Assembly: GCF_902859825.1 (NCBI RefSeq)
Contig: NZ_CADIKB010000001.1
Span: forward strand, 372,001-436,000
Length of the DNA stretch: 64,000 nucleotides
Reading direction: 5' to 3'
From: Paraburkholderia phenoliruptrix
GTDB taxonomy: Bacteria; Pseudomonadota; Gammaproteobacteria; Burkholderiales; Burkholderiaceae
Positions 17,938-26,920 of this stretch are shown here, in pieces. The translations under genes were made by a program, and so were the position numbers. Below the pieces are notes generated by a model that did not search any database, was not told where the DNA came from, and worked only from the letters and a program-made list of their open reading frames with translations. How positions within the stretch are numbered: position 1 is the first letter of the stretch; every line of letters begins with the position of its first letter.

Positions 17938-19461
17938 TCACTGCGCCGCGCGCTCGTGTTCGCGTTCCCCGCGCGCGGCACAGCCGAATAGCGCACGGTC
18001 GGCGAACCAGACGGCGAGCAGCGTTAGGCCCATCAACGGAAACACGATGCCGAGCATGACGAGGCCGGCTTTCCAGCCGCGCATCGGCGGTGCGGCTCTT
18101 TCTCGCGACGGTGCGCCCAGCGAGCGTTGCGGCCTGCGTTTCCACCACATCACGTAGCCGGTCACGGCCATCAACGCGAGACCCAGCGAAATCGCCGCGC
18201 AGAGAATCTGGTTCGCTACGCCGAAATAGCGGCCCATATGCAATGAGGTGCCGTACGACACCGCTTTCGAAACCGCGCCGTAGTCGGCATAGCGAATGTC
18301 CTTCAGGACGGCGCCGCTGTATTGGTCGATATAGACAGTGCGTTCGAGTTGCGGATCGGCTGGAAAATACGACACGGTATAGACGCCCGTCGCCGATGTC
18401 GGCAATGCGATGTTGTAGCCGCTCGTGACACCGAGCGATGCAGCCTGCGCGACGATGTGTCCGAGCGGCAACGGCGCGGCCCCCTTCGCGTTGGTGTTTG
18501 CGTTTGTATCTGCCGAAGCGGGTACCGCCACCTTGCCGACGGCCCACGGCGTTTGCGGCAGCGGTAAGTCGTCCATCACCATGCCGGGCATCGAATCCGT
18601 CTGGGCGGCGTGTGTTTCGTGGCCGGCGTGCGCGGCGTTCGTCGCATCGGTCTGAGCGCTTTCCTGGCTACCCGAGCCAGCCGGCAGCACTGAGCGCAAT
18701 GCGAGGCCGCCCCACGTGCCGGGCGGCGCACCAAGATGGGCGGCGGTCGCGAGCGCCTTGAATTGCTGGCCCCAGGAGCCGGACCATGGAAGACCCGTCA
18801 GCACGAACGCGAGCGCGCCGAGTGCAAGCCAGATGCCCATAACCGCGTGAACGTTCTTCCACAGCGAGCGGCCTTTTAACGTTAAACGCGGCACCAGTGC
18901 ATCTCGCACGCGCGTTGCTCCGCGCGGCCACCACAGCGCGACGCCGGTGCCGATCATCACGAGCGTCCAGCAGGCTGCCAGCTCCATTAGCAATTCGCCA
19001 GGTTTGCCGAGCAACAGCTTTCGGTGAAGCATGCGGTCCACTTGCATGAAACGATAATCGACGCTCAATGTGCCGAGCACTGCTCCGTTATAAGGATTCA
19101 GGTACACGCTTTGTTTCTCGCCGTCCGCGAGACGGAAGATGAATTCCGTGCTGCGGTCCGGCGCATTGGATATGGCAGCCGTGACCGGCATTGCGTTGGC
19201 GGGCATTGCCGCGCGCGCCCGTGCGAGTAGCGCGTCTTCCGTCATGTGCGGCGCCGTTTGCGGTTCGACGACGAGAAGCTGCGGATAAAGCAGCGGTTCG
19301 ATCTGCGGTTGAAAACAGTACAGCGTGCCGGTTATCGCCAATACGATGAGAAACGGCATAACGAACAGGCCGGCATAAAAATGCCATCGCCAGAGCGTGC
19401 GATAGCCGCTACTGGAATTGGCCGTGCTCAAGGCGGCATTGTGTCGAGAGAGGGTGGACAT
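17938..19461 (-). CDS. PepSY-associated TM (iron-regulated PiuB-like) membrane protein with His/Met-rich loop
   Basis: 507 residues. N-terminal helix (~28-50), conserved membrane histidines and WWPRG after a second helix (~158-180), a third helix in WKNVHAVMGIWLALGALAFVLTGLPWS (~201-227), and a C-terminal helix pair with VTGYVMWWKRRP. A periplasmic insert (~278-296) carries HAGHETH followed by MPGMVMDD, a pattern typical of copper-handling proteins. Family members are thought to help reduce or move metal or metal complexes across the inner membrane behind TonB receptors. It is last in a DUF2946-TonB receptor-PepSY operon, 54 bases after the receptor. Confidence 0.85.
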   Translation of the reverse strand: MSTLSRHNAALSTANSSSGYRTLWRWHFYAGLFVMPFLIVLAITGTLYCFQPQIEPLLYPQLLVVEPQTAPHMTEDALLARARAAMPANAMPVTAAISNAPDRSTEFIFRLADGEKQSVYLNPYNGAVLGTLSVDYRFMQVDRMLHRKLLLGKPGELLMELAACWTLVMIGTGVALWWPRGATRVRDALVPRLTLKGRSLWKNVHAVMGIWLALGALAFVLTGLPWSGSWGQQFKALATAAHLGAPPGTWGGLALRSVLPAGSGSQESAQTDATNAAHAGHETHAAQTDSMPGMVMDDLPLPQTPWAVGKVAVPASADTNANTNAKGAAPLPLGHIVAQAASLGVTSGYNIALPTSATGVYTVSYFPADPQLERTVYIDQYSGAVLKDIRYADYGAVSKAVSYGTSLHMGRYFGVANQILCAAISLGLALMAVTGYVMWWKRRPQRSLGAPSRERAAPPMRGWKAGLVMLGIVFPLMGLTLLAVWFADRALFGCAARGEREHERAAQ

Positions 19462-19515
19462 GAATCCTCCTGAAACGGATCGATCGGGTGCTTGCGGCGA
19501 AGCTCTGTTTGCGCA

Positions 19516-21840
19516 CTACATGCGCAACTTGGCTTCCACGTAGAAGGTGCGTCCGGGATAGGGGTGATAGACGAAGTAGCGCGCATCGAAAATGTTGTCG
19601 ACGCCAATACCCACTTCGCTCAGCTTTGTCGGCCTGAACGTGAACTTCGCATCTGCCACCGTGTACGAGCTCGTGCCGCCGAATACGTCCGGATTCGTGT
19701 CCGCATTCGTGAGTGTGTTGTACTGGCGGCCGGAATAGCGCGCGGCCAGTGTGAGCGCCGCCCGCTCGTCAAAGCGGTAAGTCGCCGCGACATTCACGCG
19801 CCACAACGGAATGCGATAGAAGTACTTGCCGACGCTCGCCGGATTCTGTGCATTCGCAACGATCTTCGACTGCGTATAAGCGACGCTCGCCAGCAGGTCG
19901 AGGCCGCGCACGAATACGTCCTCGCCTGCGTAACTCGTTTCCACGCCTCGCGAACGCACCTTGCCGATGTTCTGGAAGTTCGTCACGTTGGGAATGACGG
20001 TGGTGTCCGTCTGGCTGAAAATCGTGTTCTTCACGTCGTCCTGGAACAGCGAGAAGCGAAAAATGCCGTTCCAGTGCGCCCATTCGGCGGTCAGCTCTTT
20101 CGAAAGATCGTCCTCAGGTTTCAGGTTCGGATTGTTGTTGATGATTGAAGAGCCGTTGATTTGCCCCTGGAACAGCTCGCTGACGGTAGGAAAGCGATAT
20201 GCGCGGCCAACTGACGCACGTAACGTCAGATCGTCGCTGACGTCGAACGAGAGCGAAGCCTTTGGCGAGAAGTGCTGCTGGCTGGCGTCAGCGAGTGCCG
20301 CAGTCGTCCTCGGCAACGCTTGCGAACCGTCGTACGCGCGCCAGTCTTCATACCGCACGCCGTATACGAGTTTCCAGCGCGGCAGAAAACGCCATGCGTC
20401 CTGCGCGTAGAGCGCCTGAGTCTGCGTTTTGCCAGCGAACGCATTGGCGAACGAGCGGGCGGCGCCGTCACGCCAGTTGTTTGTCGAATAGCTTTCGTTG
20501 TCGAGAAAGTAGTTGTCGTAGTGATAGCCGAAGGCGAGCGTGTGATTGAAAAGACCCGCTTGCGTCGAGGCCGGCGTGTAGGTGCTGCGCAAGTCGAGCG
20601 TCTTCCACCCTGTGCCGTCGCCGAAAGTCACGGTGCCTGCGCCATTGCCGGGCGCGCCGGAATTCGCGAGACGCGCGACGCTATTGCCGATGTCGTAATA
20701 CGAAGCGGTGGCCTCGCCATTCCAGCCGGCGGCGTTGCGCGTTTTCAGCGTCACGCCGTAGAGCCAGTTCTCGCTATGGCCGAGGCTCGGCGCGAATGCG
20801 GCCGCGGGAATGGTGTACTCGTAGCCGTCAATTGAAACCTTTCCGCTATACACGGGGTTGCCGTTTGCGTCGCGCAGAAAGCTCGACGTTTCGCTGTTAT
20901 ACGTCTGATGCCAATAGCCCAGTGTGAAGCCGCCTTGCAGTGTCGGCGTGAAGTCGTACTGCATCTTCAGCTTGAACTGATCCTGTACGGTGTGTTCAAT
21001 ACCTTCGCCGTTAATGCCCAGTATCGCGGTCGGCGTGTTTGTCTGGTTGTTGTAGAAGTACGCGCCCGTCACCGGCGTATCGCCGGCTTTTGCGGGCGTG
21101 GCCGATCTGGCCAGCGTCGCGAATTGCAGCGGCTGGCTCGTGTTTTCCAGATGATTCACGCCGAGCAGAAACGAGAACTTGCCTATCCGGTTGCCGATGG
21201 ACGCGCTCGCTTCACTGCCGTTGAAATTCTGATTCACGCCGTAGAGGCTGAAGTGCTGCGTGAATGCTTTGACGTCGGCTTCCGCTTCTAACTTCTTCGG
21301 CATGCGCGTCGTGATCAGCACTGTTGCCCCGAGCGAATTGCCCGGATAGAGCGCGGAATACGGTCCGTAAATGACGTCGACCTGTTGCACCTCGTCGGGA
21401 AAGACCATCGACCAGCGCGGCGGAAAAGAAAAACTGTTGCCAAGCAGATTGCTGAGCAGCAATCCGTCGGCATAGACGAGGCCACGCGCGCTCTGCGTAT
21501 TGCTGGTGCCGCGCACCGCGATGATCGAGTTCAAATCGCCGATAAAACGCTTGCGCACCGCAAGGTTCGGCATGTACTTGAGCACGTCCTCTGTGTTGAC
21601 GACGTTCCAGTTCGAGAACCGATCGCGCGTGAGCGTTTCGACCGAGGCAGGCAGATTCGGATCGACGGCGCGCGGTGTGACGCCCTGATTTAACGCGCTA
21701 CTGGCGCTGACGCTGACGGCGGGCAGCGTCGTGTCGGCACTCGTCGTGTTCGTCGTGCCGGCGTGAACCGGCGCGGCCGCGAACGCCGTCGCGGCAACGG
21801 GCACGAAGGCGGGCAGCCTTCGCAAGGCGAAGAGAGGCAT
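19516..21840 (-). CDS. TonB-dependent outer-membrane receptor
   Basis: 774 residues from ATG 21840, chosen because AAGGA lies 8 bases upstream and it directly begins the signal peptide (MPLFALRRLPAFVPVAATAFAAAPVHA). The plug domain (~70-190) shows ALNQGV..., SIIAVRGTSNTQSARG, and VDVIYGPYSALYPGNSLG; the rest is a 22-strand barrel ending in the aromatic YVEAKLRM. It imports a scarce ligand with TonB energy. The flanking DUF2946 and PepSY genes point to copper or a metallophore; sequence alone does not prove the substrate. No Fur box was recognised. Confidence 0.92.
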   Translation of the reverse strand: MPLFALRRLPAFVPVAATAFAAAPVHAGTTNTTSADTTLPAVSVSASSALNQGVTPRAVDPNLPASVETLTRDRFSNWNVVNTEDVLKYMPNLAVRKRFIGDLNSIIAVRGTSNTQSARGLVYADGLLLSNLLGNSFSFPPRWSMVFPDEVQQVDVIYGPYSALYPGNSLGATVLITTRMPKKLEAEADVKAFTQHFSLYGVNQNFNGSEASASIGNRIGKFSFLLGVNHLENTSQPLQFATLARSATPAKAGDTPVTGAYFYNNQTNTPTAILGINGEGIEHTVQDQFKLKMQYDFTPTLQGGFTLGYWHQTYNSETSSFLRDANGNPVYSGKVSIDGYEYTIPAAAFAPSLGHSENWLYGVTLKTRNAAGWNGEATASYYDIGNSVARLANSGAPGNGAGTVTFGDGTGWKTLDLRSTYTPASTQAGLFNHTLAFGYHYDNYFLDNESYSTNNWRDGAARSFANAFAGKTQTQALYAQDAWRFLPRWKLVYGVRYEDWRAYDGSQALPRTTAALADASQQHFSPKASLSFDVSDDLTLRASVGRAYRFPTVSELFQGQINGSSIINNNPNLKPEDDLSKELTAEWAHWNGIFRFSLFQDDVKNTIFSQTDTTVIPNVTNFQNIGKVRSRGVETSYAGEDVFVRGLDLLASVAYTQSKIVANAQNPASVGKYFYRIPLWRVNVAATYRFDERAALTLAARYSGRQYNTLTNADTNPDVFGGTSSYTVADAKFTFRPTKLSEVGIGVDNIFDARYFVYHPYPGRTFYVEAKLRM

Positions 21841-21957
21841 GGGAGTTTCCTTGATGCATGGCATGGACGATCGCGCACACGGTCGGCGCTGGCGACACAT
21901 GCGGCCCGAACGGGCCGAACGTCGCAAACGCGCGCGGGCGATCAGGAACAGCGGCGA

Positions 21958-22359
21958 TCAGGAAACGGCAGGCGGTGCTCTGGGGCGTCCGGAAGGAAAT
22001 GCGCCGAGCGGTGTAAAGCGGGTGGAGAGCGTGGGCGGTGCGGTGCCGGTCATGACGACGGCAACCGGCGGTTCTGTCGCGGCCACCGTGGGCATCGCGA
22101 CATGATGCTGCAATAGATGACAGTAGCCGCAAGCGCTGAACGCATCGTCGTGGCCAAGATGCACGGCCGCCGCCTCAGCGTGGCCGGCATGGTCCGACAC
22201 GCCGGGCTGCGCGGCCGGCAGCGCCGAACACAGCGCGGCGATCGGCTCCGGCACGCGGTGCGACGCGAGCACCTGGCTCACGACCGGCGCGAACACGACG
22301 AGCCACATGGCGATGAGGCCAAGCCAGGCTGTCAGACGGTTGCGAGAACGTGGAGTCAT
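21958..22359 (-). CDS. DUF2946-family exported metal-associated protein
   Basis: 133 residues: an N-terminal hydrophobic helix (~10-32) that may be a signal or anchor, then a histidine-rich stretch (DHAGHAEAAAVHLGHDD, ~57-72) and the DUF2946 signature ACGYCHLLQHH (C77, C80, H81, H85, H86). These Cys and His residues could bind a metal in the periplasm. It starts the operon and lies 117 bases before the TonB receptor start. Relatives often neighbour copper or TonB receptor genes. Exact function unknown. Confidence 0.82.
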   Translation of the reverse strand: MTPRSRNRLTAWLGLIAMWLVVFAPVVSQVLASHRVPEPIAALCSALPAAQPGVSDHAGHAEAAAVHLGHDDAFSACGYCHLLQHHVAMPTVAATEPPVAVVMTGTAPPTLSTRFTPLGAFPSGRPRAPPAVS

Positions 22360-22558
22360 GGGGATGAGCAGGAAACGCGGGCGATTCTAGCACTGCCCGC
22401 AGCATTTTTCTGCGTGATGCCAGGCATATCCGCGGATTGAAGGCTGAAATCCGCTCATTTCCCGCCGTTACAGCCGGGCCGGATCGCTTAATCTGCGTGG
22501 TACATGTCGGCCTTTTGGCAACACGGGCGATCCCCCACGTGGACGCCGCACTCGCAAC

Positions 22559-24721
22559 ATGATTGGACTCATGACTCTCGCCCAGCCGCTCGCCTCCTCC
22601 ATCGCACAACTGAACCAGCGCGCAATCGCGTTGTACGCCGCCGACGATTTTGCCGCGGCATTGTCGACGGTCATGCCCGCCGTCGAGTGCGACGACAGCA
22701 CGCTAGACGATGCGGCGATACAGGCGATGGCCGACGCGCTCAACATTGCGGGCGCTTCGTCGTGCCGTCTCGGTCAGGTGGACGACGCCGAGCGTCATTG
22801 GCGCCGATGTCTGCGCATCATGCCCGGCTACTCCGAGGTTTATGAAAGTTTCGGCGCATTGCTGAAGATGCGCGGCCGGCTGTCCGCGGCGAAGGCGATC
22901 TATCGGCAGCTCATCGCGTTGCAGCCCGATCATGCGGACGCTCACCATCAGCTAGGGGCTGCGCTGTACGCGCAGGGCCGGCACGAGGAGGCCGAGGCGT
23001 CGTACCGGCGCGCAGTGACGCTTCGTCCGGAGCATGCCGAGGCGCACTATAACCACGGTGTCGTGCTGCACGCGCTGCGGCGTCTGCACGAAGCCGAGGC
23101 GGCGTACCGCGAGACACTGCGGCTTTTGCCGGCGCACGCGGAGGCACATAACAATCTCGGCAATGTGTTGATGGACCTGGGCCGTGTTGCCGATGCGGAT
23201 GCGGCCTATCGCGACGCGCTCACCATCAGGCCGCAATATCCGGAAGCATTGAATAATCTCGCGGGCGCGCTCAAGGCAGCACAGCGCCTGACTGAAGCCG
23301 AACTCGCCTGCCGGCTTGCATTGACCATGCGCCCGGATTACGCCGAAGCTCATGTCAATCTGGGCGCGGCGCTGACCGATCTGGCGCGGCTGCCCGAGGC
23401 CGAGGCGGCCTACCGCAAGGCCATTGCGTTGCGCGCCGATTACGCCGAAGCGCATTACAACCTCGGCGTCGTGCTCTTCAAGCGGGAACGCCTGGAGGAG
23501 GCCGCGGGCGCCTATCGCGAAGCGGTGCGCCTGCGTCCCGACATCGCGCCCGCCTATAACAACCTCGGTTGCGTGCTGCGCCTCGTCGACCGTCTGCCTG
23601 AAGCCGTCGAAGCATTCCAGCAGGCTCTCTCGCTTCAACCCGATCTGGCCGAAGCGCATTACAACGTGGGTGCCGCGTTTGCGCAACTCGGGCATTGGTC
23701 CGAAGCGGAAAGCGCTTACCGCCGCGCGCTTGCCTTGCGCTCCGATTACGGCGATGCGCGCTTCGGGCTCGCGGTGTTGCTGCTCGGCATAGGGCGCTTC
23801 GAGGAGGGCTGGCCGCTCTACGAGTGCCGCTATCAGCAGGCGGGCTTCGTGCATCGGCAGACTGTACAGCGGCTTGCCTGTCCGCAGTGGCAGGGCGATG
23901 CGCTGTCCGGGCGCTCATTGCTCGTCTGGCAGGAAGATGGCCTTGGCGACATGTTGCAATTCAGCCGTTATTTCGCATTGCTGAAGGCTCAAGGCGCCGC
24001 GCATATCGCGTTTGCCTGCATGCCCGCGCTGCAAAGATTGATGTCGCGCGTCGACGGCGTGGACGCGGTGCTGGATCACGACACGGCCGCCGCGCGCGCG
24101 TCGAGCTACGACTGCTGGACGAGCCTGCTGAGCGCGCCGCTGCATATGCGTACCACGCTGGACACCATTCCGCGGCCGGTCCGCCTCGCCGCCGAACCGG
24201 CGCTCCTCGAAAAATGGCGGCCTTTGCTTGATGCCTTGCCGCCGCGCCGCAAGGTCGGTCTCGTGTGGAAAGGCAATGCGAGGCATCACAACGACGTGAA
24301 CCGTTCCATTCCATCGCTCGCCACGCTTCTCCCGCTATGGAGCGTGCCCGGCCTTTGCTTCGTGAGTCTGCAGAAAGGGCAGGGCGAGGACGAAGCGAGC
24401 AACCCGCCCGCTGCTCAGCCCCTGCTTCACGTTGGTTCGATGGTGACCGATCTGGCCGACACGGCCGCCATTGTCGCCCAGCTCGATCTGGTGATTTGCG
24501 TGGATACGTCTATCGCCCATCTTGCCGCGTCGCTCGCCAAGCCCTGCTGGGTGATGCTGCCGGAAAAGGACGTGGACTGGCGCTGGATGCACGCGCGCAA
24601 CGATTCGCCGTGGTACCCGCACACGCTGCGGCTCTTTCGCCGCGAGCGAGGCGAGGACTGGGCGACGACGGTCGAACGAGTCCGGCAGGCGTGCGTGGCG
24701 CGCTTCGGCGTGCGCGATTAG
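22559..24721 (+). CDS. TPR protein with C-terminal glycosyltransferase-like domain
   Basis: 720 residues (ATG 22559; an in-frame ATG at 22571 is possible). Residues ~85-425 are about ten tandem 34-residue TPR units with the repeated core HAEAHYNLGVVL...EAEAAYRxALxLRPDY. Residues ~430-720 form a GT9/SPINDLY-type domain: LVWQEDGLGDMLQFSRY, RKVGLVWKGNARHHND, and CVDTSIAHLAASLAKPCWVML. This layout is common in Burkholderiales as a probable O-linked glycosyltransferase that recognises a protein through its TPRs. No target gene is adjacent. Codon repetition in the TPR array makes it prone to assembly error, but the frame is intact. Confidence 0.85.
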   Translation: MIGLMTLAQPLASSIAQLNQRAIALYAADDFAAALSTVMPAVECDDSTLDDAAIQAMADALNIAGASSCRLGQVDDAERHWRRCLRIMPGYSEVYESFGALLKMRGRLSAAKAIYRQLIALQPDHADAHHQLGAALYAQGRHEEAEASYRRAVTLRPEHAEAHYNHGVVLHALRRLHEAEAAYRETLRLLPAHAEAHNNLGNVLMDLGRVADADAAYRDALTIRPQYPEALNNLAGALKAAQRLTEAELACRLALTMRPDYAEAHVNLGAALTDLARLPEAEAAYRKAIALRADYAEAHYNLGVVLFKRERLEEAAGAYREAVRLRPDIAPAYNNLGCVLRLVDRLPEAVEAFQQALSLQPDLAEAHYNVGAAFAQLGHWSEAESAYRRALALRSDYGDARFGLAVLLLGIGRFEEGWPLYECRYQQAGFVHRQTVQRLACPQWQGDALSGRSLLVWQEDGLGDMLQFSRYFALLKAQGAAHIAFACMPALQRLMSRVDGVDAVLDHDTAAARASSYDCWTSLLSAPLHMRTTLDTIPRPVRLAAEPALLEKWRPLLDALPPRRKVGLVWKGNARHHNDVNRSIPSLATLLPLWSVPGLCFVSLQKGQGEDEASNPPAAQPLLHVGSMVTDLADTAAIVAQLDLVICVDTSIAHLAASLAKPCWVMLPEKDVDWRWMHARNDSPWYPHTLRLFRRERGEDWATTVERVRQACVARFGVRD

Positions 24722-24733
24722 TTGCCCGTGCAG

Positions 24734-25150
24734 CTAACGCGCGCGCTTCGGCTTTGATTTCTTGCTGGACGTGTTGAGCGCGATCGCTGCGTGAATGAGC
24801 GCCTTGAATGCATCCGCGTCGAGTTCTTCGCCTTCGCGGATGTCGATTGCCCGCCTCGCATTGCCGTCGAGACTCGAGTTGAACAGCTTCGCGGGGTCCG
24901 GCAGCGAGGCGCCTTTCAGGAAGGTGAGTTTGACGACCGACTTGTACGACTCGCCGGTGCAGAGGATTCCGTCATGCGACCAAACGGGTGTGCCCATCCA
25001 TTTCCATTCTTCGGTTACCTCCGGATCGGCCTCGTGAATGAGCTGGCGCATTCTGCTCAGGGTCGCGCCGCGCCAGTCCGCGAGATCTGCGATTCTTTGG
25101 TCTATCAGTTCCGAGGCCGGCTGTGCTTCGGCAGACGCTGATCGGTTCAT
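24734..25150 (-). CDS. DUF1801-family protein (YdhG-like)
   Basis: 138 residues matching DUF1801: IDQRIADLADWRGATLSRMRQLIHEADPEVTEEWKW, GTPVWSHDGILCTGESYK..VKLTFLKGASL, and a lysine-rich tail. Small soluble alpha/beta protein; a phosphate-binding, frataxin-like fold is known for relatives but no reaction is established. It sits 24 bases after the SRPBCC gene on the same strand and is probably the third gene of an ArsR-SRPBCC-DUF1801 operon. Confidence 0.88.
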   Translation of the reverse strand: MNRSASAEAQPASELIDQRIADLADWRGATLSRMRQLIHEADPEVTEEWKWMGTPVWSHDGILCTGESYKSVVKLTFLKGASLPDPAKLFNSSLDGNARRAIDIREGEELDADAFKALIHAAIALNTSSKKSKPKRAR

Positions 25151-25174
25151 ATTGTTCTCCTAAGCGTTTTCCGT

Positions 25175-25702
25175 TCAGAGGCCGAATTGCTTCGCGTACT
25201 CGCTGTTCAGCCGCGGCCATTCGAAATTCATCGCATCGCCGGCAACGATACGCCCAAGCGGATCGTCGGCGAGGAAATGATCGAGCACGTCGAGGCAGAT
25301 GTGCCAGCCGGCCGCGCCCATCGAGATGAACTTGCGGTCGATGTTGTGCCACAGCGTGAGACGCGTGCCGTCGCCGAGCGGCTCCAGTTGCCAGCGAAGA
25401 TCGTTCTCGCCCCAGCGATACTCCAGTACGTTCGGCGCGTCGGCACGCGTGATCTGTGTCTCGGAGACCTGCGGAGTGGGCGTGCCGACCGTGGAAAGCT
25501 TGACGGACCCTACCGATGCAAGGCTGCGGTCCGCGTCGAACGGCGCCCATTCGCGCAGGCTCGCCGGGTCCGTCAGCGCGTGCCAGACCCGCTCGGGGGA
25601 ATGACGCAGCTCGCGCACGAGCACGAGCGTCCACCTGTCTCCGTCTTTCTGAACTTCTGCGCCGGCGGCAGGGCCGGGCCTGTATGCGTTGCGATTGCTC
25701 AT
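25175..25702 (-). CDS. SRPBCC/AHSA1-family protein
   Basis: 175 residues with the START-like AHSA1 pattern: LVLVRELRHSPERVWHALTDPASLREWAPFDADR, LEYRWGENDLRWQLEPLGDGTRLTLWHNI, and a C-terminal amphipathic helix. Such proteins have a deep hydrophobic pocket and are commonly paired with ArsR regulators in small stress or xenobiotic operons. Its ATG overlaps the stop of the ArsR gene (ATGA at 25699-25702), showing translational coupling. Ligand unknown. Confidence 0.9.
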   Translation of the reverse strand: MSNRNAYRPGPAAGAEVQKDGDRWTLVLVRELRHSPERVWHALTDPASLREWAPFDADRSLASVGSVKLSTVGTPTPQVSETQITRADAPNVLEYRWGENDLRWQLEPLGDGTRLTLWHNIDRKFISMGAAGWHICLDVLDHFLADDPLGRIVAGDAMNFEWPRLNSEYAKQFGL

Positions 25703-26034
25703 CGTTTCTTGTCCTTGCGGCGTGGTTCGGGATGGGTCTGATCGAGATGACGCTCGAGCGCGTCAAGATGAACCGACCAGAAACGGCGGAATGGGGCGAG
25801 CCACGCGTCGATCTCCATGAGCGGCTCCGGTTTGATCCGATACAGGCGCCGCTGCGCGTCGACGCGCGACTCCACGAAGCCCGCCTCTCGCAGAACGCGC
25901 AGGTGCTTTGAAACGGAAGGCTGCGAGAGGTTGAGCTGCTCCTCGATATCGCCCACGGACCGCTCCGAAGATGCAAGCAGACTGAGAATGGCGCGACGGC
26001 TCGGCTCGGCGATGATGGCGAAGGTTGAGTCCAT
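25699..26034 (-). CDS. ArsR-family winged-helix repressor
   Basis: 111 residues from ATG 26034; upstream in-frame codons would run through its own operator, so this start is preferred. Helix-turn-helix at ~30-60 (SVGDIEEQLNLSQPSVSKHLRVLREAGFV) and wing ESRVDAQRRLYRIKP. There are no CxCxxC-type metal ligands, so it belongs to the non-metal ArsR group found with SRPBCC proteins. A near-perfect palindrome lies 5 bases before its start codon and should be its autoregulatory operator. Confidence 0.9.
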   Translation of the reverse strand: MDSTFAIIAEPSRRAILSLLASSERSVGDIEEQLNLSQPSVSKHLRVLREAGFVESRVDAQRRLYRIKPEPLMEIDAWLAPFRRFWSVHLDALERHLDQTHPEPRRKDKKR

Positions 26035-26038
26035 GGTG

Positions 26039-26064
26039 CTTATATACCTCGTGAGGCATATAAG
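26039..26064. promoter_or_regulatory. ArsR operator palindrome
   Basis: CTTATATACCTC, two bases, then GAGGCATATAAG: 12-bp arms with a single mismatch. It ends 5 bases upstream of the arsR-type ATG, so bound repressor would cover the ribosome site and promoter of the ArsR-SRPBCC-DUF1801 operon. Confidence 0.75.
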
Positions 26065-26423
26065 TGTCAACTCGCGGGGACGGCGAGGTTCGCGACGCGA
26101 AGCACGCACGTGGCTGCGCCGCTGTCTGCCGGCCATGCTGCTGACAATGAAATGTGCGTTGTACTTAGTGACGGCGACGGCATCGCCGAGCACGAGAAAC
26201 CGGCCGGTACGGCAACGATTCGTAATTCGGTCGGCCGCTCATTGGAAGACGTCGCGCGACAACGCGACAGGCGGCGTGATCCGTGCCGAACCCGGCGCCG
26301 GACAGATAAGGGTTAATCCTGGCGGCGAATGGCGTGCCAGGAACGGTTGCACCGACGTTGCCGCAAGTCCGGCGCAACCATGCGATGGGGCGATGCAACC
26401 CACGGCAACCCGTGCTCGAGCCC
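26065..26423. other. Gene-free stretch
   Basis: About 360 bases between the ArsR operator and a small membrane-protein gene. Short open frames exist on both strands but none has a ribosome site or recognisable protein. It must contain the upstream part of the ArsR promoter. Confidence 0.5.
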
Positions 26424-26567
26424 TTATTCTGCGATGGAAAAACGCGCCGGACGGCTTTGGGTCGACTCGCTGGGCCGCTCGACACGCGCCGTGGCGCCGC
26501 GAATGAAGAGCACTGCGCAGAACGCGACCATCGCCCAAATGCCAAGAATTACCGTCAAAGCGCTCAT
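26424..26567 (-). CDS. 47-residue single-pass membrane protein
   Basis: A short frame: MSALTVILGIWAMVAFCAVL, FIRGATARVE, then a Ser/Arg/Pro tail ending SIAE. One strong membrane helix (~4-23) followed by a positive cytoplasmic-type tail is typical of bacterial small membrane proteins. The tail's RVERPSES is hydrophilic and of balanced composition, unlike random frames in GC-rich DNA. The upstream GAGACACGAA is only a weak ribosome site. It lies 62 bases downstream of the 96-residue protein gene on the same strand and could be co-transcribed. Function unknown. Confidence 0.55.
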   Translation of the reverse strand: MSALTVILGIWAMVAFCAVLFIRGATARVERPSESTQSRPARFSIAE

Positions 26568-26629
26568 TTCGTGTCTCGAAGATTGGAAACTGCTGTTGTT
26601 GTGTTGCCCGTGCCGCCATGGCCGGCCGG

Positions 26630-26920
26630 TTAGTGCATCGTGGGTTGGTCGGTGCCGCAGGAAATCAGCTCGTCAATCAGGTGCGTCGCGACGCCAAGCT
26701 GCTGTACCAGCGACTCCCGCGCTGCATGCGCCGCACTTTCATCACCGCGCGCCGCTGCATTGTACGTCTGCATCGCGAGATGCAACACATTCTGCGAAGC
26801 GAGATGCAGCCCGTGCATGGTCTGGCTGTCGGTTGCCGGCGCCGGGTTGCGCCATTCGGCCGTTGCCGGGTCGTAGAGGTTTTTGTCGAACTGGCGATTC
26901 GGGCGATGACGGGAAGACAT
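26630..26920 (-). CDS. Small conserved-looking soluble protein, 96 residues
   Basis: No family recognised. The start has GGAG 9 bases upstream. The N-terminus is polar (SSRHRPNRQFDKNLYDPATAEWRNP), and the rest is a helical hairpin-like region (MHGLHLASQNVLHLAMQTYNAAARG...AARESLVQQLGVATHLIDELI). Composition and amphipathic spacing support a real protein. It may be a stress or phasin-like small helical protein, but this is only a guess. Confidence 0.6.
   Translation of the reverse strand: MSSRHRPNRQFDKNLYDPATAEWRNPAPATDSQTMHGLHLASQNVLHLAMQTYNAAARGDESAAHAARESLVQQLGVATHLIDELISCGTDQPTMH

Noticed and set aside
22952..23854. 300-codon minus-strand frame with apparent internal repeats
   Set aside because: The repeats are simply the complement of the TPR array on the plus strand.
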